A stretch of DNA of 64,000 nt from Apostichopus japonicus (taxonomy: Eukaryota > Echinodermata > Holothuroidea > Aspidochirotida > Stichopodidae), in assembly GCF_037975245.1 (NCBI RefSeq), contig NC_092578.1, positions 7,405,501-7,469,500 on the forward strand, in the 5' to 3' direction. Shown piece by piece: positions 13,473-26,724 of the stretch. The position numbers and the translations under genes were made by a program. Under the pieces are notes generated by a model. That model was not told the origin of the DNA. It was given only the letters and a program-made list of their open reading frames with translations, and did no database searches. Within the stretch, counting starts at the first letter, position 1. Each line of letters begins with the position of its first letter.

Positions 13473-14454
13473 CACCGCAAAACAATGGGATTCTTGACTA
13501 TGTTATAGGGGGTGAAGCCACTGGCCAATTAAACAACAATTAATTTTATAGTTGACCTTTGTGTGAGTATGTCGCATGAAACATGATTTCCAGTTTTGAC
13601 CTCTGTTGACATTTGGCCTCCATCGATGTTTGTAGGCTTATATTCAGCCCCGATGGTAATATTGTTCAGTTGCATGAATTAGATTGTACAACGCTTCTCT
13701 TGTTGTTGCGATTAAATCCTCTCCTGAATGAACCCACACGGTATATATAGTTAAATTACCACTGTAGCAGTACGACCGGAAGGGCACCCAGTTGGGACAA
13801 TATTTTCTATACTGTAGTGTCATTTCCAGCTTCAGAGCACTCGTATTGTCAGTACGAGAAAAATGAATATCATGTTTCTATCATATCAAGGTTAGGAAAT
13901 GTTTGTACTGAGAACATGGACAAAGCCATTTCAGTTTCCGTTCAAAGAACGACTCATTTATTAATTATAATTGTAATTTGAAATTAAACATTAATTAGTA
14001 TTAAACATTATAGCTCAATTTCATATTCAAATGAAGTTAACTCTTTCTTCCAGCTGAAAGTATACCTCATTAAATAAACATTAGCTCTTCATTATGAAAT
14101 AAAGTAACATTAATGTGACCTTGCTCTAACTTTCTAATCAAGCTGCATCTGTTACTGTTGAGTTAGTTAGTATAATTATAAGTTTGCAATGTAACCTGTA
14201 ATGTAGTAGTGCAAAAATGTTTAAAAATAAAAACAAAACAAAAGTATAGATGTGAAAAGTGCAATACAAAATAAATTTAGTAGTAATGTTAGATATCATT
14301 TCATTACAAAATAGTATGATTAAAAGGCATTTCATTGACAGCACCATTAAAAATGGAAAAAAAGGAAACATATTTAGCAAAGAAGAAACATCTTCTTCGC
14401 ATTGTTCTTGATGTCGTCAATATTTCGAGTTGAGGTTATGGCAAGACCAGCATC

Positions 14455-14640
14455 ATTGTAATACTAATTTTAATACTATTGTAATTCCATTGTAATTGTA
14501 TTATAATACCAATGTAGTACCAATGTATTACACCTCTGTAACACCATTCTAATACTTTTGTAACACAAGTGTAGCACCACTGCAACACCAGTGAAATAGC
14601 ATTGTAATACCATTGTTATACTAAATATATCATAGAATAT
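14455..14640. repeat. Degenerate short minisatellite (taataccattg-like)
   Basis: Repeated, diverged versions of a roughly 14-16-base unit containing TAATACCATTGTAA or TAACACCA..GTAA. The copies differ by point changes and small indels, so the array is old. No gene content. Confidence 0.55.
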
Positions 14641-16224
14641 ATAAATATATATATATGTAGTAACAATATAATTGAAACACCATTGTTATAAATATACATC
14701 TCACTTTGAATAACACACAAATAACAACATATTAATTTCCATCGCTTTTTGGCCATACTGTACCTGTCATGGCATTACATTGCAGAAGTGTGGAAGGATT
14801 TCCTCCGAGAAGTTATATGCAAACTGTTATTCAGTATGTCCACATTTGGAAGAGCATTTCTTTTGCACTGGTTACTTAACTAATATTCAAACCTTATAAT
14901 GCAACACATTTCAAAGAAAATATTAGTTTCATATAACTAAAAATAAACATTTCCTAGAATGTCATTGAGAAAAAGTTGGGCAAAGGTTTTGGTTCACATA
15001 AAGCCAATTTAAACTTATAGTAGCTAGTTGGTTTTGAGAATGATATTCCAAGATTTTTCCACCAAATTATTGGCTCATGTTACTCGCCCAATGTTCTGTG
15101 AAAACTTTATGAAATATTTCTGCTTGTATAAATGGTACAATAGCAGATCATAATCATCAATAGTATAATGATAATAAAAGGTCCAGCAATAATATTTTCC
15201 AAGCCAGTAAGTTACCATAGTTAACTGATACATATATGCTATGAAGATGTGCTAGGTTATAGGCCTAAATGCTGATGTCTGACTTTATAAAAAAAAAGTA
15301 ACAGATTTTGTAAGGTAAATAGTTACACTAGAGCATCCAATAATGATGTACTCTCTCGATACATGCTTCTATGAGGGCAAGATAAGTTCTGCCGATTTCT
15401 AATTAAAACAAAGAAATGGCTGCATTAACAATGCTCCTGTTGGCTTCTTTTGACAGGATTCTGGGTAAAAAATCCCTATATTTAGGACCAGAATCCTAGA
15501 ATATTTTGGACTAAAAGGAAGAAAAAAATAACATCCTTTCTACAATAGGAATCACTAACAACATGATATTGGGTTTGTATTGATTAATAATATGCTTTTA
15601 TTGCTCCATTGGTCTTTTAAAAAAAAAACAGAGAAAAAAGAAAAGAAGAGAACTTTGTTCATCACAGCTACATGGCAACAGGATGTCTTCATCTGCTTTT
15701 TTTTTATTATTATTTTTATTTTTTTTATTATTTTCATCTTTAATGAGGGTAGTCCTGCTCAGTGCAGAAACTCTGCTTTCTAGAGATGCCTTCAAAATTT
15801 TAATTTTGAAAAAGTGGTAACTTTTATCTGATAGGCAGTCCCAAAGCAGGAATTGGAATAAATATGAGAAGCCTTAATTTTCTGACTGCTCATTGAAAAG
15901 AGAAGACTGAGTATAAACCCTAGCTTGTCCACAACCCTCGCATGGACAGAGCTGGAAAAAAAAAACCGAAACACTTCCAAGAGCACACCCACTCTGTTGT
16001 TCTCTTTGGGAATCTGGCATGAACCACATGGAATAATTTACTTGCAAACCAGTCGAATTGCTAAACGAGTGCGAAAATGCATACCACTTTTGAACACAGG
16101 GAACCATAGTATTTTGAATAGAGAGATAAAATCCCAGAGCCTTGAAAGCCGCTACACAAATATGAAGGCTTAAAGATTCCCTGTTATAGTGTTTGACTGA
16201 TGTCAAAAGAGAGCACAAACGATC

Positions 16225-16602
16225 CTTTAAAGCATAGGTGGGCAACCTTTTTGAATGAATGGGCCAGATATAAGGAGTGAAAAATTGACTGGGCTGCACC
16301 TAACCAACGACCTGCTGTTGATTTCAAACCTTTGATTCCGAGGACTTTCAAGCAATAGGTGTGTGTACTTAATCTGTATTCACAAAAACATAATGTCAAT
16401 ACAGTACAGTTGATAATTAATGGGGATAATAGGCCTACCTGACAGCATCATTAGTGCCCATAAATTCTAAGTAGCTAGCTCGTTTTTGGTGATGATGTAA
16501 AATAGATTGATTTTTTTTCTTTTTCTTTAGACATCTCACAGTCTGCCAAAACTCACTGGCACCTGGCCCGCAGGCCGTAGGTTGCCCACTCCAGCTTTCA
16601 AG
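16225..16602. mobile_element. hAT-type MITE (family B, GGTGGGCAACC ends)
   Basis: The element 16233-16594 starts CATAGGTGGGCAACC and ends GGTTGCCCACTCCAG, inverted repeats of the Charlie-like hAT style. Flanks 16225-16232 CTTTAAAG and 16595-16602 CTTTCAAG match at 7 of 8 bases, as expected for an aged 8-bp duplication. The 362-bp interior has no transposase frame. Confidence 0.85.
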
Positions 16603-17764
16603 GATAACGGTGAAATTTAGCAATCTCTCTGACTTTTGCTCTGTGGCTTTTCTTTTTATACTCCAGTAGTAATTTTTCATCAATGGCTCGATCAGATTCC
16701 CGGGCTCCTAAATGAGATTCTTTCATTTTCTTCGCATAGGTTCTTGAATCAATATGGACTATAAAGCAACGAGTAATTTCACACATGGATTTAACAATTA
16801 ACGTATAATTCAGGTAAACGGGAGAAATATTTTCATAAAAGTTTGACGAAATACAAAATTGATGCTTCCTTGTTTCTTGAAAGCAATTCTAGGGACAGAT
16901 TTCATTCAGCTGTTGCAGATTAAAATTTGCGCTTAGAAAGCAGGTTACGATCATATTATTACTGCTAGTAACTAATTCAATCGGAATATTACATCCCTAC
17001 TGTAGAAATGGGCGACAAACTATTGAGAAGGAACAGTTTGTACTTTGCGTACTTGCATGGCAGGATACATTTTGTTGCAATCAAATGTGACCATCTGCTT
17101 GAAGAGAGTTTCGGCTAGCTTTGCTAGCTATAATGATTATAGCTTTGTAATAATCATTATTGCCGGCTAAAACAAATAAATGAAATGAAAAATGTAATCC
17201 ATTTCCACATTTTGGCACAGTTCACTTTGTCCTAGCGCTATTCACTTGATAGAAGGCAGCAAAACTGAGGATCACTGAGCACTGACAAAAGTTCACACAA
17301 CATTCAATGAACACTAACGGAACAGCAAACTGAACACTGACGGGGGAGGGGAGGTTCTCTAAACACTGTTAAACAGGGACACTTTTTTAAAGGAATGTTC
17401 ATGGAATAATGATGGAGGGTTTGACTAAGAACTAAAAAAAAATGTTTGATGAACATTGAAGGATGACCTTAGACAGAATTTTAGTCTGGAAATATAACAG
17501 GAAAAAAAAAAACTGAGGGCTGGTAATATTTATACGAAGAAAAAGAGAGAAGAGTTTCTGAATATTACCGCACGGAACATCTAACTGGATGTTCAGTGAC
17601 AAGTAATCAATGAATCTTAGGATGTTCACTCTGCGGTCACGGAGCACTGTTCTACCCCCTCAACCTTATACATTTAATGAACGCTAGTTATTCATTAATG
17701 CATTAATGATGTGATGCAATGTTCACCGTGACCTCTCAGCACATGAAGTCACTTGACATGCATT

Positions 17765-18192
17765 CATCAAGTGTTCATTGAAAATCACTGAGAGAGTAAA
17801 AAAGTGAGTGTTCACTGAGCAATGAACATTGAAAATCACTGAGGGGGCAAAAAAGTGAGTGTTCACTGGAGCAATGAACATTGAAAACCACTGAGTGATT
17901 AAAAAGTGAGTGTTCACTGAGCAATGAGCCTTGAAAATCACTGAGGGTGTAAAAAGTGAGTGTTCACTGAGCAATGAACATTGAAAATCACTGAGGGAGC
18001 AAAAAAGTGAGTGTTCACTGAGCAATGAACATTGAAAAACACTGAGTGATTAAAAAGTGAGTGTTCACTAAGCCATAAACATTGAAAATCACTGAAGGAG
18101 TAAACAGTGAGTGTTCACTGAGCAATGAACATTGAAAATCACTAAGGGAGTAAAAAAGTGAGTGTTCACTGAGCAATGAACACTCATTGACA
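17765..18192. repeat. 51-bp tandem array downstream of the SEC22-like gene
   Basis: GTGAGTGTTCACT recurs at 17804, 17855, 17906, 17956, 18007, 18057, 18107 and 18158, i.e. about 8.5 units of 50-51 bp, each reading roughly tgagtgttcactgagcaatg followed by aacattgaaaatcactgag. Because 51 is divisible by three, one reverse frame stays open (a repeating 17-residue SV..NTHF pattern); this is an artefact of the period. More diverged copies of the same words extend back to about 17230. Repeats are contiguous without unique spacers, so it is not a CRISPR-type array. Confidence 0.92.
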
Positions 18193-18396
18193 TACCACTT
18201 ATGACCACGGCATGTTCATGGTTTCTTCCGACTCCTTCCTGAACCCTACCTCACATTTCATGCACTTAAAAGACTTCCATTTTCACTAAAATCTTCTAAA
18301 TACTGGTTGTGCCAGGCTTTCTCCTAGACTGACATGTCTGTGTTGTTGTCAGTGGTAGATAATATCATTTGTTCCTCTAAAAATCTTTGATTCCGT

Positions 18397-21300
18397 CTAG
18401 ACCGTATAGTTTGGCAATTTTTCTGCCACACTTTGACGACAACTGATCAGTAGAAAGGAAAGCCAGCAGCTTGCTATGTGTCCGTATGCAAAGGCCTCAT
18501 CTAACCAACCGTCCATGAACAGCACCGAACAGCAAAACGTTATTAGAACACCGGATAAAGTAGCTTTGAGGATTCTCAAACTTAAACTGGGGAAAAGGAT
18601 GAAATATGCTTGTAGAATTGACGAGACACACGCTCCGAAGAAAGCTGAAAGTGCTACCAGGATCTCTTGGTACTGATCCTGTGGAAAGAAGCCATCGTTG
18701 ACATTTTATCAGGTTTGAATCTATTTGAAGAGATTACCGAAAAAATTATCGCAGAAAAAAAGGTAAGACTTTGGTCAGTGATGTTACAAAATCTACTCAT
18801 AAATGTTGAGGGTGATTAAAGCGTTGACATAATTCAGATTCAAGGAAAATATCTATCAAATTTACTGGGCAAATGAAACTGTTAGGTGTCATCCAAATGT
18901 TCATAACTTTCCTTATGATTTGATTTCCTTAACATATTTAAACCTATTTTGAAAGAGGTTCAACTCAGCAATCATCCTTATCACGTTGGATGCTTTCAAA
19001 AATGAAAAAATTCCAGAAAGCTACAATAAGTTTTTTCCAAAGGGGCGGGTGAGGGGTGCAGTGGAGGGGAACATTATGTCACGATGGTCAGGTCTGGGAC
19101 CTGTCATTTTGTAAAGTGTGAAAAGTCATCATTTCTCTACTAGGTGAAATACTGTACTTAAATTTCTATTGGCTTTGATATCACATTTACAATGGTGAAA
19201 AAAAAGCAGCCTTGTTTCTGATGCAAATTTGCTAAATAATTAATAATGCTTATTTAAGTTGTATTATTCAATACATTATTCAGTGTAGTTTATAATTCTC
19301 ATCTCTTGTAGAAGATGATTGTGGGATTGTTTATTAATTAATTAATTAATAATGCTAATTTATTTGATTTCATTCATTAAATGGCTGTTGGATTACAAAG
19401 AGGAGGATATTTTGGAAATGGAAGCGAAGTAACTTTGAAAGCCTTTTCCTTAATATTCACAACTATATTCATCGGCAAAACAGGAAATACAAAATACAAG
19501 CGCAATTTGAAACAAGGTAAAGTTATGATAATTTCAGTTCTGCTCTTTTGATTTTCTGTAATGCACACTAAGATGCCATGCCCAGAGCTCAACCAATATT
19601 GCATTTACCGCTTACTGATGTCAATTCACATTAACATATACTTAACAATAAACTCTGAATTAAAGATAAGCCTTGCATGTAGTACATTTATGACAACAAT
19701 GTTTATATTACCATTGTTCATTGAAGTGACACAATAAGGTTAGCCTTACACTATAAAGTCAAAAAATTGTCTTTCTAAGGTTTGGGTGGCGACAAAAAAC
19801 ATACCTGAAGGAGACACTTTAAAAACGATAAATTTGTCCCAAGAGCAGCAGGGATCATCTCAAAATCATTCACTGGAATTTATTTTCCTTAATACATACA
19901 CAAGTCCATATTGCAACTCATTGAACACTTAACAGCAAATTATATACAAAATTCATTATCATGATATAAATAGATCTAGACTGTAACATTTGTCATTATC
20001 ATGATATAAATAGATCTAGACTGCTGCATTTGTCATAGAAGAATGTTTTAATGTCAAAACTTACTTGTGCAAAAATGGGACCTGAGCTAACAATGGTTCC
20101 AATTCTTATGAAGTGGTAGAATCCCCACAATAAACATAGGACAACAAAGAGCATCCCTAGGCAGCCAATTGGGGGTTGCTTTTTACCTGTAAAGAACAAA
20201 GAAATGTGACATTGATTTTCAGAGCTATAATAATAATAAAAATAATTAGTATTATATAGCGCAGAATCCAACCTACAGGTTGCTCAATGCGCTTTACAGA
20301 TGTGTGTAGCATTTAGGAAATAAGTAAGTTTTAATAGCACGTTTGAATTGTTCAAGTGAATCAATTTCCCGCAGATGGACTGGCATCGAATTCCATAAGT
20401 GCGGGCAGAATAGCAGAAACTGCGATCACCAAAGGTTCTCGTGCGTGTCACATGAACAGTCAGTTGATAGAGTTATGTCATTGGGTACAGCCTCCCTCCC
20501 TCCCCCACCCCCATCCCCAACCCCAAACAACAGGAAAAAACTTAATTAAGAAAAGGAGGAGTTCTGACAAATGGACGACAATTCACTTTAAATTTTCAGA
20601 ATGTTTTCATAAGAGAAAGTAGTCTGGCCCAAGATAAAGCAATTTATTTTCTTTCAAAGTTCAGACATTTAAGATTCTGATTTGACAGTTTAGATTGAAC
20701 AATCCATTCAGGATACACTAGTACAAACTAAAACTTTCAGGAGAGTTGAGGGAGTGCTAATAAAGGAATCTATCACTACCGACGCAGTGCAGTGTAGGAA
20801 GACACAAGATACTAATACTAGGGTCTATTGAACAAGACTAACGTTAGACATGTTCCGAGAGAAATTGGAACAACATAAACATCATGTAGGAACTTTCATA
20901 AAAACTACTTAGAATGTGTTCTTCTCTCATTAGTCAAAATAAAATAGTCCCTAGTCTGTCCATTTCAACATTAATGACACCAGAGCCTGAGCATTACTCT
21001 GGCAGTTTTGGAAGAATATCTGTGTGAAAGTCATAGCTTTGAGAGAAACTTGTGCTTGAATACCACTGTTGTCAGTGACACAGGTGAAGCACAGCGGTCT
21101 CTCAATTTACTTTCAGTATCATCGATCGATGCTTTTTTTAAAATTTTGCCAGTCTCATTAGAGCTATTTTACAAACTTACCAGGCAGAGGATTAAAGTGT
21201 TCAGCGACCATGGAACCATTCGTTTCATACATTTTCTCTAAGCCGATGTCATCGAGGGAAAGGCGGTGAGGAGGGCGAAGTTTCACTTCTTGGGACATGT

Positions 21301-24097
21301 CATTCAAATTTGTTCTTGGCTTCAGTGACCTTGTGTTGTTATATCTTTGTTTAACTTTCTGTAAAATTATGTCTGTTATGACAAGTTTTGACAAGAAAGA
21401 AAGAAAAACAATAAGAAGTGCACTTACAAACATTTCATTGAACAGAATTATCACCAGCTATTCTTCTATAATATTTTCATGTCAGTAGCAATTTTTTCCA
21501 TTTGTGTGCCACAAATTTATTCACTGTATGGCTTATAATTAAAATTATAGTATAAAAAAATGCAATCAGATGAAAACATAAAAGTATAGTACTGCACAAC
21601 TTATTTCACAAAGATTCATGGCCAAGCTTTAAACTGGACTGTAAAGTATTTAAATACAATAGTGATACATAGTTTCCACTGAAAATGACTGTATATTGTT
21701 TAAATACAAACGAAAGTTGCATTTAATAATTTACCCTAAGTTATCTTTCAGTGTGCTTCCTTTGCCAGCATATTTGACACACTACAAGTAAAGTTTACCT
21801 GAATTCAAAACAGATGTACAGTAAGTGCAAGTGGTGTACTGACATTCCAAATGTTGACTTTATTGAACGAGCAATTAGCTACGGCCAAAAGTTCTACTTC
21901 ATTTTCATCCCACAGACTCCATTAAATAAGGGATGCCTCAAAAACCCAGCATTTCCAATAGCACATTCCAAACTTGGAGAGACTTAGTTCTAAATGAGTT
22001 CAGGTTTAAATAAAGAATTCACTAGATTCTAAATGAGTTCAGGTTTAAATAAAGAATTCACTAGATTCATAATATGGACACTAAAGTAGGTATTTCAGTT
22101 TGAGTTTATTTCTAAGTTTTCTAGCTGCTCTGTCCAAAAGCTATTAATGGGTCATAAAGAGCTACTGTACAGTTGATGTGAGAGATAGTATTGCACTGAC
22201 TCCTGCATTCGATATACCTTAATGAAAGCTTCATGTAACTGCCAGAATGACCATGCACATATAGCAAACTAGGGTAGTTCACATTGATATCGAGGGCCAA
22301 TTAACAGGGAAGTGTAACATTATGGAAACAGATTATTTACATATTTTGGCTGTAGGAAAGTTTTGGTTAACATTCGTTTTCAGGATATGACTTGGAAGCG
22401 GAAGCCTTTCTTAACTAACATGATAATCCATTGCTACTTACTAAATTCAATTAGAGCATATGGTCTGTTGACATTTTTAACCTTTCTGGCATCGTAGCTG
22501 CTGATAAATTCTCTCTGTAGTTCATCCAGGAAGCAAAATGCTAGTACTGAAGGATAATTCTCCTCACAGAGGGAGATGAAACTCACCCCAAGGGATGAAA
22601 TTAAACTGTGGATGAAAAACAAAAACAGAAGTCTTGCCTTAGTCATGTCTTTTTCTTTTGACAGGTTTCCTACTTGACTAATGGTTAAACCTTATACGCC
22701 TCCATTGTTTCAGTAACATTTCAAGATACCTAGATGTTTTTTTAAACTTTCCCCTTTTGCTCAATCTTCTTGAAGGGCCCAATATTTGTGAGAAATGGTG
22801 TATTTCTGTGATTGTTGACTACTTTTTACAGATCCAAAAATGCCTGCTAAGACCATCAGAGGAGATAACGCTTTATTAATGTTACAATGAATGCAGAATG
22901 AGGCTTTAATTACAAAAAATGGCCTCTAAAGTTAGGAAATATGATTTAAAATGCTCTGCAGCTGCGTTGTAGTCTTGCGTATCATGAGACTTGACAAAAT
23001 ACAGGAAACCAACCGAGAATCCTTAGGAATGAAAGGTACTATTCATTGTCCAATGAAATATGATCTATGGGGAACTTGGTCCCTGGCCATCAGTAATCAG
23101 TGACTCAAGAATTGTTTGTGGTTGTTTTCATTTTCTCTCTACATTGTTGATCTTAAAAAGAAATAGCCTAAGCTATTTTGCCTAGACCAGTGGTTCTTAA
23201 ACTTTTTTAGACACCAGTCCCTTTCGACCATCTTGAACTGTCCCAATTCCCCCCTCCTCCTACCCTTGACTTCGCAATCAGTGACCAGCTCAGGGAAAAC
23301 CCCAATGGCAGGCTAAAATAGTGGTGCTTTGCACTTATAAGTTACAAGAGCTGTCTCTGCTACAATAACATCCAAACGTGAAAGAAATTGGACCTAGGGG
23401 TGGAGTTATTGAATTTCTAATACCATATTTGGATAATTTTGGGTCACAAAGTTTATTTCTGTTCCCAGACCCCCTGGATGCCTTATTGTGCCCTAAATCG
23501 CTGCAGTGATGTGTCATAATCGCCAGGGACCCCCAAATCAGTGCAAATGTCCCCTATTCCCAGTGTCACCTGTAGCCCCCCTCTGTGACTTTCAAACACC
23601 CCCAGGGGGCGGCAGGGACCACTTTGATAAACACTGGCCTAGACCATCGAGTCTGTTGAGAATGGTATCCAAAGTTTGTGCCAGAATTGAAACTAAACAT
23701 GAGAAACATGTTGTGTCATTTACACAACAGCATGACAAATTAGGTATTACTGTACCTGAGCATAGCTACACATATAAAAATTCAAATTCTGACAAGGCTA
23801 GAAATTAGGTCGATATGTTGCTTATCATGATGCAGTATGATACCAGCAAGTGTAGTTCAACGTTCGTGTAACTAGTACCAACACTAATTTTTAGGATACT
23901 TACTAAAGCCAGTGACTTCCTGTATGTAATGAGCATCTGTCTGGGACAGATGCAGCTTTCTTCGAAAGTAGTTTGGCACATTTCTTACTCTCAAGGACCC
24001 TCTGGCTCGTTTCATGATCGGTTGTGGCTGACAGTGGTAAGCCATCGCTGACCCTCGATATTAATGCAAAAACAACCATACTGGTCGTGATGACCAC
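18397..24097 (-). CDS. SEC22A: Vesicle-trafficking protein Sec22a/c-like, five exons, complete
   Basis: Sec22 family longin-fold proteins act in ER-Golgi membrane traffic; the Sec22a/c branch lacks a normal SNARE helix and ends in several membrane spans. Minus-strand exons: 23904-24097, 22442-22605, 21181-21372, 20065-20186 and 18397-18678 (TAG stop), all GT/AG, phases 2, 1, 1, 0, giving 317 aa (human SEC22A is about 307). Diagnostic blocks align without gaps: the longin part [50 protein letters not shown], then [10 protein letters not shown] and [14 protein letters not shown]. After about residue 205 there is a hydrophobic C-terminal half ([45 protein letters not shown]), consistent with about four spans, ending EKLPNYTV like the human KAPDYDV. 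Start ATG at 24097 gives an N-terminus a few residues longer than human. Introns hold a hAT relic, a LINE fragment and small duplications. SEC22C is the alternative name; the A branch fits slightly better. Confidence 0.9.
19954..20035. repeat. 40-bp tandem duplication in a SEC22-like gene intron
   Basis: The 30-base word starting CATTATCATGATATAAATAG is repeated exactly at 19954 and 19994, giving a 40-bp period with two copies. The near identity implies a recent duplication. It lies in intron 4, 30 bases beyond the exon 4 donor. Confidence 0.9.
20227..20470 (-). pseudogene. 5'-truncated LINE fragment: RT C-terminus plus 3' tail
   Basis: Read on the minus strand, about 20400-20294 encodes [20 protein letters not shown] followed by [14 protein letters not shown] and a stop, the typical end of a CR1/L2/Rex-type non-LTR reverse transcriptase ORF (LWNSLP..IR....L..FK..LK..LF). 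A preceding GDRSFCYSA-like segment is in another frame, so one small indel has broken it. After the stop comes CTGTAAAGCGCATTGAGCAA and, at the end, GCGCTATATAATACT running into (ATT/ATA)n. That tail resembles the SINE tail at 53175-53202 and 56110-56168. It is a dead insertion in SEC22-like intron 3. Confidence 0.8.
21988..22066. repeat. 39-bp exact tandem duplication in a SEC22-like gene intron
   Basis: The 39-base unit beginning TTCTAAATGAGTTCAGG occurs twice, at 21988 and 22027, with no visible mismatch. It is recent by its identity, in intron 2, away from splice sites. Confidence 0.92.
23180..23644. mobile_element. hAT (Charlie/MER5-like) MITE with perfect 8-bp target duplication
   Basis: The element 23188-23636 begins CAGTGGTTCTTAAAC and ends TTTGATAAACACTG, the hAT terminal pattern CAGTGGTTCTCAAAC known from vertebrate Charlie-type elements. 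Flanks 23180-23187 and 23637-23644 are both GCCTAGAC. The 449-bp interior is C-rich in part and has no transposase. Located in intron 1 of the SEC22-like gene. Confidence 0.92.
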
Positions 24098-24922
24098 AAC
24101 TACGTGTTCAGAGGGATGTGTACCTATAAAACTATATGCGATGTGTACATAGCTCTTTGGATGTGTACAAAGAACCTGTCCATTTCTATAGATGAGGACG
24201 TGTTTACTATAGTTTATGGAACGCCGAGTAAAACTTACAAATTTGTTTCCAAGAATACTTGTACATGCAAAGAGCTAAAATATTTGAAGGTGTCGATAAA
24301 CAGCTTATAATATGCTGATAGGCATTTGAAGGATTCAAATTAAAAAAAAAATTGCCTTAAAGAAAAGACAAAGAATTGAAAAAATTAAAAATGGCTCGCA
24401 GATCGAGAGCCTGAGCATTTTTGATCACCTGATAGTATGGTTGTCACTATGACGTCATGGGAGCAACAAATTTAACCACGACCAGTAAGGTAGCTCATAT
24501 TTCCCTGTGTAGCAATCCTATCCGGAAGAAGGTAATTGATGTGTATTTAAGCGGCAATGAATTGGAAAATGTGGAAAACTGTAAAAACTGGCATCCCCTA
24601 GGACACTTGGGTGTTATGTGTAAATTCTAAATTCTTTTAGAAAATTTCAAAAGATGTTACGTTCGTTAGAACCTACAGCGTTTCCGATGAAGACCCTTCT
24701 TCAAGTGAAGTTTTGCGGCATGATGAAGAAGCATTGCCTGTCGAAATTAAACATTCCATCACATAGAAGTACCAGACTGAAATATCCAGCTCAAGGTAGA
24801 AGTCTGAATATGTTATCAATGCTATACTGATGAAAGTCGCAGTGGGTGAAGTTACCGAGAACACACAATGGAAGCTTTTATTAAATCACCACGATAGATG
24901 CACCATAGTTACATTTCTATAT

Positions 24923-25731
24923 TATGCCACCATGGGCGTCAACAGGTGGGGGACGGGGGGGACATGTCCCCCCTACTTTCAAAAGTGGAGGGGATATCAT
25001 ATCATTTGTCCCCCCCCCCCCCACTTTTCAGAGCAGTTATTAAAAAAATCACATGCATATGCGCGATTTTCTATCACAATTGCTGAGCTGATTCAAGTAG
25101 AATCTAACTTAAGAATCATTATCAATAAATTGCACTGGAAATTAGAACAGTGCTTGGCCCTTTATCCCCCTTCCTCCGATATTCACCCTCCCCGCTTCGT
25201 CCGAGACCTCTGATAAAAGTTTGTGCGATGTTTGAACGATGTTTTAGAGTGTTTTGTGGAAGCACCCCTTCTCGCCAGAAATGGAATTCCCCTTGCCCTA
25301 CACTGTGAATCAGAGAAAACGACGCATTTCAACTTGAAAACAAGTCGAAGACCCCACCAGGAAGGTAATATCATATATTTTAGGCCCTACAGACAGTATT
25401 CTGCCTGTATGCAGGGTATTATATGATACCAAACTACCGAAAATATTTCGTTTGAGATGGACGCTGTGTAATTCGTTTCCCTTGGTGTCAGAACGGCATC
25501 TTTCTACCAGTACTTTCTGTCGGAATTTAGTTTTGTGAGACAAAATTTCTCCTCACAGATCTGGTTCTGATGTAACTAAAAACGACTCAGGAAGGCCGTC
25601 TCCTGCGATCTAGGGGGTCTTATGTACCCAACATTTTCTGGTACGCTACGCGCCAACCAATGGTGGCGCTCCGCTTAGATAGTATAGTGTCCCCCCACTT
25701 TCTGAAACCTGCTGACGCCCATGTATGCCAC
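24923..25731. mobile_element. hAT-like MITE (family C) with perfect 8-bp target duplication
   Basis: The element 24931-25723 starts CATGGGCGTCAACAGG and ends CCTGCTGACGCCCATG, a 16-base terminal inverted repeat with one mismatch. Flanks 24923-24930 and 25724-25731 are both TATGCCAC. G/C-runs lie just inside both ends. About 40 bases from the right end, at 25640-25683, it carries the GC-rich module GTACGCTACGCGCCAACC...CTCCGCTTAGATAGT that recurs in other elements of this window. No transposase frame. Confidence 0.92.
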
Positions 25732-25834
25732 TAAAGTTATGTGCATTTCGGTAGTAATCTAAACTTGAATTCGCCTTGAAGAATTGTACTTGTTTGTCAT
25801 AACTGTCTCTCTGGTGACTAGGTCTATCACCGTT

Positions 25835-25920
25835 TTGAATGATAGTTTTTTCTTGTTTCATTTTTTTCCAATTGATTAGCTAATCAATTGGAAAAAAAAA
25901 TGAAAGAAGAAAACACTATA
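25835..25920. repeat. Long near-perfect palindrome
   Basis: Centred on TTGATTAGCTAATCAA at about 25880, arms of about 38 bases (through CCAATTGATT, a T-run, TTTCAT, and outwards to ATAG) pair with few mismatches; the T-run is seven and the A-run nine long. It can extrude as a cruciform. Whether it is the core of a foldback element or a template-switch duplication is not clear. Confidence 0.85.
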
Positions 25921-25982
25921 TTTTATTCTTCCTTTAAAGCAGTAGATATAGCATTTGGTTCTGTTTTTAACAGGCTGGCAAA

Positions 25983-26290
25983 TACACTGAATTTCTCAGT
26001 CGACATTAATGTTTCATTTCTGCGAGCTCTGAAAAGTACTTCTCAGCTTTCGTGTGTGACGTCAGAGTAATTATGTATTATCTATGGTGACGATATGATT
26101 AGTTTCCCAGTTATTTGGAAATTTTTGGTAACGATACCCCAATTTTTCACAAATACCAGTATGAAAGTATAAAAATATACTCTGAAAGCTTGAATTATTT
26201 GAAAATTCAGTCGAGATGAATTTCTCATTTCTGAGAGCTCTGAAACGTACTTCACAGCTTTCGTGTCGGAGTGTGACGTCAGAGATCGTA
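25983..26290. repeat. Diverged ~90-bp direct duplication
   Basis: A segment at about 25995-26070 (CATTTCTGCGAGCTCTGAAA, then CAGCTTTCGTGTGTGACGTC) recurs about 220 bases on at about 26218-26290 (CATTTCTGAGAGCTCTGAAA, CAGCTTTCGTGTCGGAGTG, TGACGTCAGAG). Both copies keep TGACGTCA, a CRE/ATF consensus palindrome. Copies differ by substitutions and a small insertion. Confidence 0.75.
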
Positions 26291-26724
26291 GTGCTGGCGT
26301 ATTATGTTGGAAGCTTTGGTCTTTTTGTCCGAAATTCACAGCTAATCACAAATTGCTGCTCTCCGGCTCTACAAACCTTATCATTTTTCTTGATTTCTTC
26401 AAAACAAAAAATAACAATAAAAGAAGTATTTCGTCATCTAGTCCAATATGTCATTGATTTCTTCACATTTGGGCATCATTGGTTAGTAAAAACAACATGA
26501 CAATTTTTAAAAGTTTAAAACAATCTTGCATCCTATTATACCATATGAAATATGTAATAATGCTAATTTCTTTAAATTTGTTCCAGTTTTCATGGAAATA
26601 ATTTTTTTAGACGAAGACAGACAAAGCACAAACCAACCGAGAAAAAGACATAAATCCACACGAAAATGTAGAAAACAGACGAATTTTACAATAGGACTTG
26701 TTTGGGTGTTTAGGTCGGAGACAA

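Larger units (their letters stand above)
11073..16224. other. Gene-poor AT-rich interval upstream of actin
   Basis: No exon could be supported. The stretch includes the presumed actin promoter next to 11072, the microsatellites annotated separately, a CT-rich run near 13155-13200, and long A/T runs near 15610-15735. A reverse-strand stretch at 12680-12800 is less AT-rich than its surroundings and ends in a donor-like GAAAG|GTATTT; it could be an untranslated first exon of actin but nothing proves this. Confidence 0.5.

Noticed and set aside
17723-18025. Reverse open frame with repeating SVNTHF.. text
   Set aside because: Artefact of the 51-bp period; no family, start or splice support.
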